46,596 nt of DNA from Dankookia rubra (GTDB lineage: Bacteria > Pseudomonadota > Alphaproteobacteria > Acetobacterales > Acetobacteraceae): assembly GCF_004355005.1 (NCBI RefSeq), contig NZ_SMSJ01000045.1, forward strand, positions 1-46,596. The letters are read 5' to 3'. Below are positions 18,166-26,802 of the stretch, one piece after another; position 1 is the stretch's first letter; each line of letters begins with the position of its first letter. A program made the translations under genes and the position numbers. The notes under the pieces were generated by a model that made no database searches, was not told the origin of the DNA, and saw only the letters and a program-made list of their open reading frames with translations.

Positions 18166-19080
18166 ATGGCTGGCAAGACGGGCTTTGTCGGCCTCGGCAA
18201 CATGGGGGAGCCCATGGCACGCAACCTGCTGAAGGCAGGCTTTTCCCTTGTTGTGCACGACATCAATGCACGCAAGATGCAGGCCCTGGCAGAGGCGGGG
18301 GCCGAAATTGCCGCTACTCCGCAAGCGCTGGCGCGTGACACCACGCGGTCCATCTGCATGGTTGAGACCACGGCGCAGGCCGAGGAGGTGATCGCGGGCG
18401 CTGCCGGCCTCGGACAGGGTTCGGCACGTGGCCACATCGTCATCTGCATGAGCACCATCGATCCTTTCTGCCTGCGTCGCATGGGAGAAGATCTGGCGGC
18501 ACGCGGCATCGCCTTAGTGGACGCCCCTGTTAGCGGCGGCACAACCGGTGCCGTAGCGGCCACCCTCTCCATTATCGTCGGGGGCGCGACGGAGACTTTT
18601 GTTGCCTGTGAGGACCTCTTCCACGCCATGGGCCGGAATGTCTTTCATGTCGGGGCACTCGGCAATGGCCTTGCCATGAAGCTGCTGAACAACATGCTGC
18701 TGCAGGTGACCAACGTCGCTGTGGCGGAGGCGATGGTGCTTGGGACCAAGGCCGGACTTGATCCACGACAGATTGAGAAGGTTATTGGCGTCAGCACCGG
18801 CCGCAGTAACGCCTTCGAACGAAGTGTGCCACGCATGATCGCGCGCGACTTCTCGCCTTCAGGCACGACCGACATCTCCTTCAAAGACCAGGAGCTGGAA
18901 ACGGCCTTCGCCAAGGCACTCGGCGTACCTCTCTTGCTCGCCAATGTTACCCAGCAGGTTTATCAAATGGCGCGCGCTGCGGGCTACGGCAAGGAGGACG
19001 GGTCGGCCATCGTCAAGGTGCTGGAACGGCTTGCCGGAGTGACTGTAGGCGACCGCAGCGGCTTTCCAGAGGCAAGCTGA
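18166..19080 (+). CDS. 3-hydroxyisobutyrate dehydrogenase-like beta-hydroxyacid dehydrogenase
   Basis: A 304-residue protein of the 6-phosphogluconate/3-hydroxyisobutyrate dehydrogenase family. GFVGLGNMGEPMARNLL gives the Rossmann motif, VDAPVSGGTTGA is the substrate-binding loop, and GNGLAMKLLNNMLL carries the catalytic Lys172 and the conserved Asn176. It oxidises beta-hydroxy acids such as 3-hydroxyisobutyrate (valine pathway), tartronate semialdehyde or related compounds with NAD(P). The SDR gene ends 2 bp upstream. With the racemase and acyl-CoA dehydrogenase nearby it fits branched or hydroxylated short acids, but the exact substrate is unknown. Confidence 0.9.
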   Translation: MAGKTGFVGLGNMGEPMARNLLKAGFSLVVHDINARKMQALAEAGAEIAATPQALARDTTRSICMVETTAQAEEVIAGAAGLGQGSARGHIVICMSTIDPFCLRRMGEDLAARGIALVDAPVSGGTTGAVAATLSIIVGGATETFVACEDLFHAMGRNVFHVGALGNGLAMKLLNNMLLQVTNVAVAEAMVLGTKAGLDPRQIEKVIGVSTGRSNAFERSVPRMIARDFSPSGTTDISFKDQELETAFAKALGVPLLLANVTQQVYQMARAAGYGKEDGSAIVKVLERLAGVTVGDRSGFPEAS

Positions 19081-19451
19081 TTTCACGTCGCCTATCTCCC
19101 TCACCGCCATGCGTGAGCAGGTGCTGGTAGCCCGTTGGTCGCTTCCAAGTACCAAGGATTTTGTGGCGGACGGCCTGTTATTGCGCTGGCCTGGGCGATC
19201 TTAGGTACATTCATAAAGACTTCGACAGCACACAACACGGCTTTCTCAACGCTGTCGTCCCGAGATTACCCAAGCCGGATCAATAGCGATGCTGAGCGGT
19301 AGGAGATGGCCTAGGCGATCTATATTATGCTTGGGTGCTATGGCCGCGAGCCTCTGGCAGAGACCATCGACGGGACGCTTCTGCAGAGCCTCACCTTACG
19401 AAATCAGTGCGGCAACTGGTTTGACATGCACTGCCCCCATACCGGCCTTGG

Positions 19452-19834
19452 CTCGGAATGCGCTGAATGTGCTCATTGACCAGCTTGTGGAGCTCGGAAA
19501 GCAGATCGATCAGTTGGAGGCGGGGATGAATTGTCGCTGCAAGGCGGATCCCGACGGCGCACGGCTGCTTGCCGTCCCGGGTATTGGCTCAATCACCGCG
19601 AGTGCGATCCTGGCAGGGGTTCCCGACATCCAGGGATTCCGGTCTGGGCGTGACTTCGGCGCCTGACTCGGCCTCGTGCCGCGGCAGAACTCGAACGGTG
19701 GGAAAGACCGGCTCGGACGGATCACCAAGATGGGTGACCGCACGATCCGGCACCTTGGAGGCGCTCGAAGCGGTTGGCGTAATCAACGATCGCCCGCCCG
19801 ACCGGGGCTCGACAATGCTCCGTGGCCAGACAGT
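19452..19834 (+). pseudogene. IS110-family transposase remnant
   Basis: Residues ARNALNVLIDQLVELGKQID and then LLAVPGIGSITASAILAGVP match the C-terminal transposase_20 domain of IS110-family proteins. The frame is broken by TGA at 19664-19666, where family members have Trp (FGA-W-LGLVPRQNS). After GGKDRLGRITKMGDRTIRHL it shifts frame, and the IS630 element then cuts it off. The N-terminal DEDD domain is missing. The 370 bases before it (19081-19451) contain no gene I can recognise. Confidence 0.65.
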
Positions 19835-19836
19835 TA

Positions 19837-21004
19837 TACCGGTCCGCGTTTCTATTGACTCAGACGTGAGTTGAGGCGACGCGGGCCGAGGTGATTCTGA
19901 TTGCGTCCAACCCGGTTGGGGAGGACGCGATGGGTGGGCGAGCTCTGACGATCTGCACGGATGTACCGGCGGCGGAGCTGCGACGGCTGGCGCGGCGGGA
20001 GGAGGACCGTGCGGCGGCAGCGTGCATGCAGGCGATTGCGGGCGCGCTCGAGGGCCTATCGCGGGCCGAGGCGGCGCGGCTGGCTGGTATGGAACGGCAA
20101 GCGCCGCGAGATGCCGTGGTGCGCTACAACGCCGAGGGCCTTGCCGGACTGCACGACCGACCTCGCCCAGGACGGCCAGCGCGGCTGGACGGGGCACAAA
20201 AAGCGGCGCTGAAGCAAGTGGTGCTGGACGGGCCAGATGTGGAGGCAACGGGCCTGAGCGCCTGGACCTTGGCGGAGCTGTGCCGCGAGATCGAACAGCG
20301 CTGGAGCGTGTCGTACCACCCCTCGCGCATGGGCAAGCTGATGCACCAGCTTGACTTGTCGTGGCAGAAGGCGCGGCCGTCGCACCCAAAGGCGGATGCG
20401 GCAGCGCGCGAGGCGTTTGCAAAGGGGGGCTGCAGGCCGCTCTCGACGAGGCGCGAGCGGAGCACAGCGACAAGCGCCTGACGCTGTGGTTCGTGGATGA
20501 AGCCAGGTTTGGCCAGAAGGGGCGCGTCTGCCATCGCTGGTTCACCCGCGGTGAGCGCCCGCCCGGCCTGTGTGACCAGCGCTACAGCTGGACCCACCTC
20601 TTCGCCGCCGTCCGGCCAGCCACCGGTGAGGCCTTCGCCCTCGTGCTGCCGGAGGTCTCGGTCAAGGCGATGAACGAGTTCCTCACCCGGTTTGCAGCAA
20701 CCCTGGCCGAGGACGAGCACGCCGTCATGGTGCTCGACCGTGCCGGTTGGCATACCGCCAAGAAGCTCGTGATCCCGAGCAACGTCGCGCTGGTCTGGCT
20801 GCCACCCTACTCACCCGAGATCAACCCGGTGGAGCGGATCTGGTTGTACTTGCGTGAGAAGCACTGGAGCCACCGCCTGCTCGACACCGGTGACGCCATC
20901 GTCGATGCGCTCTGCCGGGCCTGGAATGCACTCACCCCAGAGCGCCTACGGAGCCTCACCAGCTACCCCTACTTGAAGCAGGTCAAGATTTAGGCGGATT
21001 GGTA
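19837..21004 (+). mobile_element. IS630-family insertion sequence (complete)
   Basis: The element runs from TACCGGTCCGCG at the left to the imperfect inverted copy (reverse complement TACCAATCCGCC) at the right, and is flanked on both sides by TTA (19834-19836 and 21005-21007). It carries one transposase encoded in two overlapping frames. It has inserted into the IS110 remnant on the left, and its right flank coincides with the terminal TA of a MITE. Confidence 0.75.
19930..20993 (+). CDS. IS630-family transposase, two frames joined by probable -1 frameshift
   Basis: Frame A (19930-20481) begins MGGRALTICTDVPAAELRRL and holds the helix-turn-helix (AIAGALEGLSRAEAARLAGM) and a linker. Frame B, one base back, continues from about 20415 as GLQAALDEARAEHSDKRLTL to the stop at 20993 and holds the DDE catalytic core: WFVDEARFGQKG, VLDRAGWHT and LPPYSPEINPVERIW. 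The switch lies in GCAAAGGGGGGC at 20417-20428, a run of A and G where a ribosome can slip back by one. This is a known expression mode for IS630 elements, so the gene may be functional rather than broken. GGGGAGG precedes the ATG. Confidence 0.75.
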
Positions 21005-21005
21005 T

Positions 21006-21108
21006 TATAGAGCCGGCTTGGGTGCACTTAGATAAATTTGGAAATTTTGCGGGCACCTGCGCCGTCCGCCCCACCGCATGATTCAAGATGGCCCAAGCCG
21101 GCTCTATA
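21006..21108. repeat. 103-bp MITE, copy 1
   Basis: The ends are perfect inverted repeats, TATAGAGCCGGCTTGGG, and the similarity extends imperfectly for a few more bases. The interior has no coding capacity. A second copy of exactly 103 bp lies in reverse orientation at 33054-33156 and is similar along its whole length. The terminal TA and the TIR size fit an IS630/mariner-type transposase acting in trans. Copy 1 abuts the right end of the IS630 element. The following 300 bases (21109-21410) hold nothing recognisable before the P450 gene. Confidence 0.8.
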
Positions 21109-21410
21109 GGATCCCGAGAATCTGCCCGTCGGTGAACCGGCTCCGTCGCGTCGTCCTCTGCCCGTCGACGGATCCAACCGATCCCTGGCTGGAACCACGG
21201 GGAGCACGTCACGCGGGGTGCCCCTTGGGGGAGGGAGTCAGGATGGGGGTGAGGTCCGTTCGGGGTCTCCGCCCGTGGCGCCACTCCCGCCCAACCCTCT
21301 CCTCCGCCCGCAGGGAGGGCCTTTCTTCCCCCACTCCCGCCCGATTTTCCCGCGACACCGGCGCCCGTCACGGCATACCTTCGCCCCAACAACCCCAGGG
21401 AGCGAACGCC

Positions 21411-22664
21411 TTGAACGCAATCAAGAATCCTCGCCGCGACGCCCTGCTCGCCGCCGCGTCCGGCCCGATCGAGGGCTTCGACGTATCCAGCCCCGCCCTA
21501 TACGAGCACCAGGCCTGGGGCCCCTACTTCGCCCGCCTGCGCCGCGAGGACCCGGTCCACCACTGCCCCGAGAGCCGCTTCGGCCCCTACTGGTCGCTCT
21601 CCCGCTACAGGGACATCATGGCGACCGAGGTGGACCACGCCACCTTCTCCTCGGAGATCGGCGGGATCCAGGTGATCGACCAGCCTAAAGACCTGCAGCG
21701 GCCCAGCTTCATCCGCACGGACCCGCCGAAGCACGACGAGCAGCGCAAGGTCGTGCAGCCCATCGTCGCCCCCGGCAACCTGGCGAAGATGGAGCCGCTG
21801 ATCCGCGAGCGCACCCGCCGCGTGCTCGACGGCGTGCCGCGGAACGAGGAGTTCGACTGGGTCGAGCACGTCTCCATCGAGCTGACCACGCTGATGCTCG
21901 CGACCATCTTCGACTTCCCCTACGAGGAGCGGCGCAAGCTCACCTGGTGGTCGGACGTCGCGATCTGCGACGTCGCCGCCGAGGACAGCCCCGTGCGGAC
22001 CGAGGAGGCGCGCTTCGAGATCCTGAAGGAGATGGCCGGCACCATGAGCGGCCTCTTTGAGGAGCGTCGCAAGGGCCCGCCGAAGTTCGACCTGCTCTCC
22101 ATGCTCGCCCACGGCGAGGCGACGCGCGAGATGCCGCTGCGTGAGTTCATGGGCAACCTGGCGCTGCTGATCGTCGGCGGCAACGACACGACGCGGAACA
22201 GCATGTCCGGCGGACTGCTGGCCATGTCCGAGAACCCGGGGGAGATGGCGAAGCTGCGCGCCAACCCGGAGCTGATCCCGAGCGCCGTCTCCGAGATCAT
22301 CCGCTGGGTCACGCCGGTGATCCACATGCGCCGCACGGCGAGCCGCGACGTGGAGATCCACGGCAGGAGGATCCGCGCCGGCGACAAGGTGGTCATGTGG
22401 TACGTCTCGGGCAACCGCGACGAGGAGGCGATCGAGGATCCGGACAGCTTCCGCATCGACCGGCCGAAGGTGCGACAGCACCTCTCCTTCGGCTTCGGGG
22501 TGCACCGCTGCGTTGGCAACCGGCTGGCCGAGTTGCAGCTGCGCATTCTGTGGGAGGAGCTGCTGCCGCGCTTCGAGCAGATCGAGGTGCTGGGGCCGCC
22601 GAGGCGGCTCTACAGCAACTTCATCCACGGCATCCGCAGCCTGCCGGTGCGCATCCCCGGGTAG
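21411..22664 (+). CDS. Cytochrome P450 (CYP153-like)
   Basis: A 417-residue bacterial P450. The I-helix oxygen motif is GGNDTTRN, the E-x-x-R motif is EIIR, and the haem loop FGFGVHRCVGNRLAE carries the ligand Cys367. The stretches HMRRTASRDVEIHG and VVMWYVSGNRDEE resemble CYP153-type alkane or terminal hydroxylases, so hydroxylation of a hydrocarbon-like substrate is plausible but not proven. The start is TTG 21411, chosen for AGGGAG nine bases upstream; the frame is open further left without a better site. No ferredoxin or reductase gene is nearby, so redox partners must come from elsewhere. Confidence 0.85.
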   Translation: MNAIKNPRRDALLAAASGPIEGFDVSSPALYEHQAWGPYFARLRREDPVHHCPESRFGPYWSLSRYRDIMATEVDHATFSSEIGGIQVIDQPKDLQRPSFIRTDPPKHDEQRKVVQPIVAPGNLAKMEPLIRERTRRVLDGVPRNEEFDWVEHVSIELTTLMLATIFDFPYEERRKLTWWSDVAICDVAAEDSPVRTEEARFEILKEMAGTMSGLFEERRKGPPKFDLLSMLAHGEATREMPLREFMGNLALLIVGGNDTTRNSMSGGLLAMSENPGEMAKLRANPELIPSAVSEIIRWVTPVIHMRRTASRDVEIHGRRIRAGDKVVMWYVSGNRDEEAIEDPDSFRIDRPKVRQHLSFGFGVHRCVGNRLAELQLRILWEELLPRFEQIEVLGPPRRLYSNFIHGIRSLPVRIPG

Positions 22665-22858
22665 TCCATCTGCGGGGTTGGACACGCATCCTGCGCTCTT
22701 CGGCAGGCACGGTCGCGCAGCCCGCGATGGGCAGTGGCGCGCCAGCGCCACCGCCATGGCGTCGCGCGGCGCCGTCCACGCGGCCACGCCAGGCTCCGCC
22801 ACCGCCATGTTCGTCCCCGCGGCCGCTTCCGTCCTGCTAGGAAGACCGGCAAGGGCGG

Positions 22859-23480
22859 TGGAAAGCGGGCTCGAAGGAGCAGCCCTACCAGACCGCGGGC
22901 GGCATCTGGCCCTGGTCGCGCCACGTGGTGCAGAGGTGGCTGCGCATGTGGGACCTGGCCAAGCCGGTGATCGCGCAGGTGCACGGCCATTGCTTGGCGG
23001 GCGGCAGCGAGCTGGCGACCACCTGCGACCTGGTCTACGTCGCCGAGGACGCGCAGATCGGCTACCCGCCGATGCGGCCGATGAGCCCGCCGGACATGCA
23101 GTTCCATCCCTGGCTGCTCGGCATGCGCAGCGCCATGGAGATGTACCTGACCGGCGACGCTATCACGGGCAGGGAGGCGGCGGCTGATGGCTTCGCCAAC
23201 CGCGCCTACCCAGCCGCCGAGCTAGAGGCGGAGGTGCTGAGGATCGCCTAGCGGGTTGCGAAGGTCCCGCCCGACCTGCAGTAGATCAACAAGCGCTCCG
23301 TCCACCTCGTCATAGAGGCAATGGGGATGCGCGACGGCCTGCCCGCGGGAACCGAGCTACAGGCCTTGGCCTTCTGCACCGAGAGCAGCCTAGCCTATCT
23401 CCGCCGGGACGGCGGCAGCATGTACGACCTGCTGAGCCAGCGCGACCGGCAGTTTGGGGACTACTGGGAACGGGGGAAGG
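22859..23480 (+). pseudogene. Enoyl-CoA hydratase pseudogene with two amber codons
   Basis: The recognisable part starts around 22859 and reads PYQTAGGIWPWSRHVVQRWL, then AKPVIAQVHGHCLAGGSELA (oxyanion loop) and DAQIGYPPMRPMSPPD. The frame is stopped by TAG at 23249-23251 and TAG at 23282-23284, yet family-like sequence continues in the same frame: RVAKVPPDLQ, INKRSVHLVIEAMGMRDG and TELQALAF. The first 90 or so residues are missing. It lies between the P450 and the monooxygenase genes. The boundaries are approximate. Confidence 0.7.
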
Positions 23481-23500
23481 AGGAGGAGTTATCCCCTCCC

Positions 23501-25150
23501 CTACTCCGCCGCTGCCTGAGCCGGCTCGCCACGCTCCAGTACGAAGCCCGGATAGCCCTTCGCCGCAATCTCAGCGCAGTGGCGGCGGTAGCGGGCCATG
23601 CCGCCGGCATAGGGCATGAATACCCGCGGCTTGCCAGGCACGTTCGCGCCCAGGTACCAGGAATGCGGCACCCGCGGCAGCAGGGTGGCGTTCGCCGCGC
23701 GCTCCACCTCCCTGCCCCAGTCCTCCATCGCGGCCCCGGTGGTGTCGATCCGCGCGATGCCGTTCGCGCGCAGGTGGGCAATACAGTCGGTGATCCACTC
23801 AACATGCTGCTCGATACAGACCGGCATGTTGCACAGCACGCTTGGGCTGCCGGGGCCGGTGATGGTGAACATATTGGGGAAGCCTGCCACCTGAAGGCCG
23901 AGATAGGTCCGCGGCCCGGCCTCCCATTCCTTCGCCAGGGTCTTCCCGTCAACGCCGATGATGTTCAGCCCCATCAGCGGGCCCGTCATCGCGTCGAAGC
24001 CGGTGGCGAAGACGATGATGTCGAGTTCGGCCTCCTTGCCGCTCCGCAGCCGCACGCCCTTCGGCGTGATCCGCTCGATCGGGTCGGCGCGCACGTCCAC
24101 CAGCGCGACGTTGTCGCGGTTGAAGGCTTCGAAGTAGTCGGTGTCGATCGGCGGGCGCTTGGCGGCGTAGGGGTGGTCGATCTCCGCCAGCTTCGCCGCC
24201 GTCTCGGGATCCTTCACGATCGAGCGGATCTTGTCCTTCACGAAGTTCGCCAGCTTCGCGTTCGCGCCCTCGTCGAGCAGCACGTCGCGGAAATTCGCGC
24301 GGAACTGCAAGCCGCCCCGCTCCCAGGCCTTCTCGAGGATGGCTTTCAGCTCCTCGTCGGAGACCTCGTGGACCGAGCGGTCCTCGATGGTGAAGGGGTG
24401 GCCGTTCACTGTGGAGTGCATCGTCTCCCGGATCGCGGCCCAGTTGTCGCGCACCCAGGCCTTGAACTCCGGCGTCAGCGGCTTGTTCCGCGCTGGCACG
24501 CTGTAGTTGGCGGTGCGCTGGAACACCGCCAGGTGCCCAGCCTGCGCCGCGATCACCGGCACCGCCTGGATGCCAGTGGAGCCGGTGCCGATCTGGCCCA
24601 CCCGCTTACCGGTGAAGTCCACGCCTTCCTGCGGCCAGCTGCCGGTGTGGTACCACTCGCCCTGGAACGCCTCGAGGCCCGGGATCTTCGGGATGTTCGC
24701 GGTGGAGAGGCAGCCCACCGCGGTGATCAGGTAGCGGGCCGAGAAGCCTTCGCCGGTCTCCGTCGAAACCCGCCACAGGTTCGCCGCCTCGTCGTAACGG
24801 CAGGCGATGACGCGGGTGTTGAACCGGATGTCGCGCTTCAAGTCCAGCCTGTCCGCGACAAAGTTCATGTAGCGCCGGATCTCCTCGTGACCCGGGTAGC
24901 GCTCGGTCCACTCCCATTCGCGCCACAGCGCCTCGGAGAACGCGTAGCAGTAGGAATGACTCTCCGAATCGCAGCGGGCGCCGGGGTAGCGGTTCCAGTA
25001 CCAGGTGCCGCCCACGCCGCCGCCGGCCTCCAGCACCATCGCCTTCATCCCAAGGCGATCGCGCAGGGAATGCAATTGGTACATGCCGGAGAAGCCGGCG
25101 CCGATGATCAACGCATCCAAGGTGGGGGCGGCTGCGGTGTCGAGGGGCAT
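23501..25150 (-). CDS. Flavin-dependent Baeyer-Villiger monooxygenase (type I)
   Basis: A 549-residue FAD/NADPH enzyme. GAGFSG (residues 17-22) binds FAD and GTGSTG (188-193) binds NADPH. The type I Baeyer-Villiger fingerprint F-x-G-x3-H-x3-W-P is present as FQGEWYHTGSWP (162-173). GGTWYWNRYPGARCD is also typical of the cyclohexanone/cyclopentanone/phenylacetone monooxygenase group. It inserts oxygen next to a ketone to give an ester or lactone. It is transcribed towards the hydratase pseudogene and P450 gene. The ATG is preceded by an AG-rich stretch that serves as ribosome binding site. A pathway from hydroxylation to ketone to ester with the P450 is possible. Confidence 0.92.
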   Translation of the reverse strand: MPLDTAAAPTLDALIIGAGFSGMYQLHSLRDRLGMKAMVLEAGGGVGGTWYWNRYPGARCDSESHSYCYAFSEALWREWEWTERYPGHEEIRRYMNFVADRLDLKRDIRFNTRVIACRYDEAANLWRVSTETGEGFSARYLITAVGCLSTANIPKIPGLEAFQGEWYHTGSWPQEGVDFTGKRVGQIGTGSTGIQAVPVIAAQAGHLAVFQRTANYSVPARNKPLTPEFKAWVRDNWAAIRETMHSTVNGHPFTIEDRSVHEVSDEELKAILEKAWERGGLQFRANFRDVLLDEGANAKLANFVKDKIRSIVKDPETAAKLAEIDHPYAAKRPPIDTDYFEAFNRDNVALVDVRADPIERITPKGVRLRSGKEAELDIIVFATGFDAMTGPLMGLNIIGVDGKTLAKEWEAGPRTYLGLQVAGFPNMFTITGPGSPSVLCNMPVCIEQHVEWITDCIAHLRANGIARIDTTGAAMEDWGREVERAANATLLPRVPHSWYLGANVPGKPRVFMPYAGGMARYRRHCAEIAAKGYPGFVLERGEPAQAAAE

Positions 25151-25151
25151 C

Positions 25152-25165
25152 GCTCTCTCTCTCTC
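25152..25165 (-). repeat. (CT)7 repeat at the monooxygenase ribosome binding site
   Basis: On the coding strand this is seven AG dinucleotides ending two bases before the ATG at 25150. It is the only purine-rich stretch available as a Shine-Dalgarno element, so slippage would change translation of the monooxygenase. Confidence 0.6.
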
Positions 25166-25216
25166 TGCTTCGTTGCGACGCGGCGGCGCGGGGCCGCCCT
25201 GGACTTGGCCCGGAGG

Positions 25217-25742
25217 TTAGGCCAGCGGTCGGTCGATCGTCAAAACCGTGGACACCCGCCGTTCCCCGTTCATGGCGATCAGTTCTAGCGTCCCGGTCGT
25301 GGGGCGCATCACCGCGGTCAGGTGCGTTCCTGGATTCGCGAGCGACGGCGCCAGCCAGGCGAAGCCGGGCGGCACGGGGCCAGCGGTCAGCACGGCCGTC
25401 ATCCGTTGCTGCCGGGCATGGCTCTCCAGCCAGCGCGGGGCGCCGGGGTGGGCCAGACCATCCCAGTGGTTCGCCACAGCCACCACCGGCGCGGCGGGGC
25501 GCAGGGCATGGCCGGCCACGGCAGCGATCGGCGTCTTGCGCAGCAGGCGCAGCGCCGCGGCGTAGTCCGGTGCGGTGCCGCAGACCTGCCGCAGCAGGTG
25601 CCCGGGCGGCAGGGCGCGCGACCGCCAGGCGGCGGGGCGCGCCGCGGCGCCCAGACGGGTAATTGGCAGCGGCGGCTGGTTGATGGCCACCGCGGCGCAC
25701 CCCGCCGCCAGCGCGGTGATCGCGCCGGCATCCCCGATATCA
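25217..25742 (-). pseudogene. C45-type acyltransferase/hydrolase, 5' end removed by an IS
   Basis: The C-terminal 174 residues of a protein survive: CAAVAINQPPLPITRLGAAA, PPGHLLRQVCGTAPDYAAAL, APVVAVANHWDGLAH. The pattern NQPPLP, then an R-x-L-P-P-x-x-LLR helix and the C-terminal VANHW region resembles peptidase family C45 (acyl-CoA:6-aminopenicillanate acyltransferase-like Ntn hydrolases). The catalytic cysteine lies in the missing N-terminal part. The gene is cut at the TA at 25743 by the IS630 element. The missing part is not visible beyond the element's far end at 29042, so a deletion also occurred. The assignment is tentative. Confidence 0.5.
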
Positions 25743-26802
25743 TATTGAGCTGGCTTCGGTGCTCTTGAATCAAGCTGCGTAGCGGAATTGCGGATGGTGG
25801 AAGAAGGAGCGAATGCGCTCTGGCCGCCTGGAGAGGCTGCGCATGTGGTTGACGACAGCTTGCTTGAGCTGCCCCTTGCTGCGGGCGAGCGGCCTGGCGG
25901 TGACGGCCTGCTTGACATCGCCGTTCAGGCCCTCGTCCGGGTTGAGGTCAGGGCTGTAGGCCGGGAGGTAGAAAACCTCGATCTGATCCTGCCGACTGCC
26001 TAGCCACGCGCGCACCAGTCCCGCCCGGTGCACCTGCAACCGGTCGAGGATGAGAAAAACCTTGCGGCCGGTGTCACGGACCAGGCGCTCGAGGAAGCGG
26101 ATCAGGCTCGGCGCCTTGATCGCGCCGTCGAGCACCATCCAACTTGCGACAGGAAAAGTCCTGGGAAGGAGGATGACGTAATCTGAAACCTTCCATCGCG
26201 TTCCAGAGGGTTCGACACCCTCCCGGCAAAGGCGCAGCCCGCCAGCCGGAAGCAAGCCTTGCATGGGCGCGGGCAACGACGCTCGTGAAGCGTAGGCAGC
26301 GGAGACCAAAGCCCGGGGTTGAGCCCCGATATGTGACCCGCTGGAGCCTTCGGTGTGTTGGACCCGGGGGCAGCACCGGCAGGACCGCCATGGCGAGGTC
26401 CTGCTGGTCCGGCCGGGGTCCGAGAGCCGGGCAAAGGTCTGGGATGGAACGTCAGGAAACCTGTGAGATCCCTTGTAGGTCCTCAGGCAGAGTGCCGGAC
26501 AGGGCAGCCCGGCTCATCAAGGCCCAGGCCCGGACGCGGATCCCTGCCGCGCCGGGAGCGCTTCGGCGAGCACGAAGACAGGGAAGCCTGGGGAGCCTGG
26601 AACCGAACCCATAAGGGACCGGGACATGCCTGCGAGGGAAGTCGTAGCGCCTTCATAGTACCTGCGAAGTCGGGGAACCGGGCTCGCTGGGACCCGACGG
26701 AGGGAAGGGAGGCGTCACGGGGAGAGAGCCGGTGGCGGGAAACGTGGGAGGGGACACTGAACCCCACAAACCTGTCCACAGAACGCCAGCGGATAGCCGA
26801 TC

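Noticed and set aside
23321-25288. A 655-codon plus-strand frame opposite the monooxygenase
   Set aside because: It is the antisense shadow of a GC-rich gene; only its first 50 codons belong to the hydratase pseudogene.
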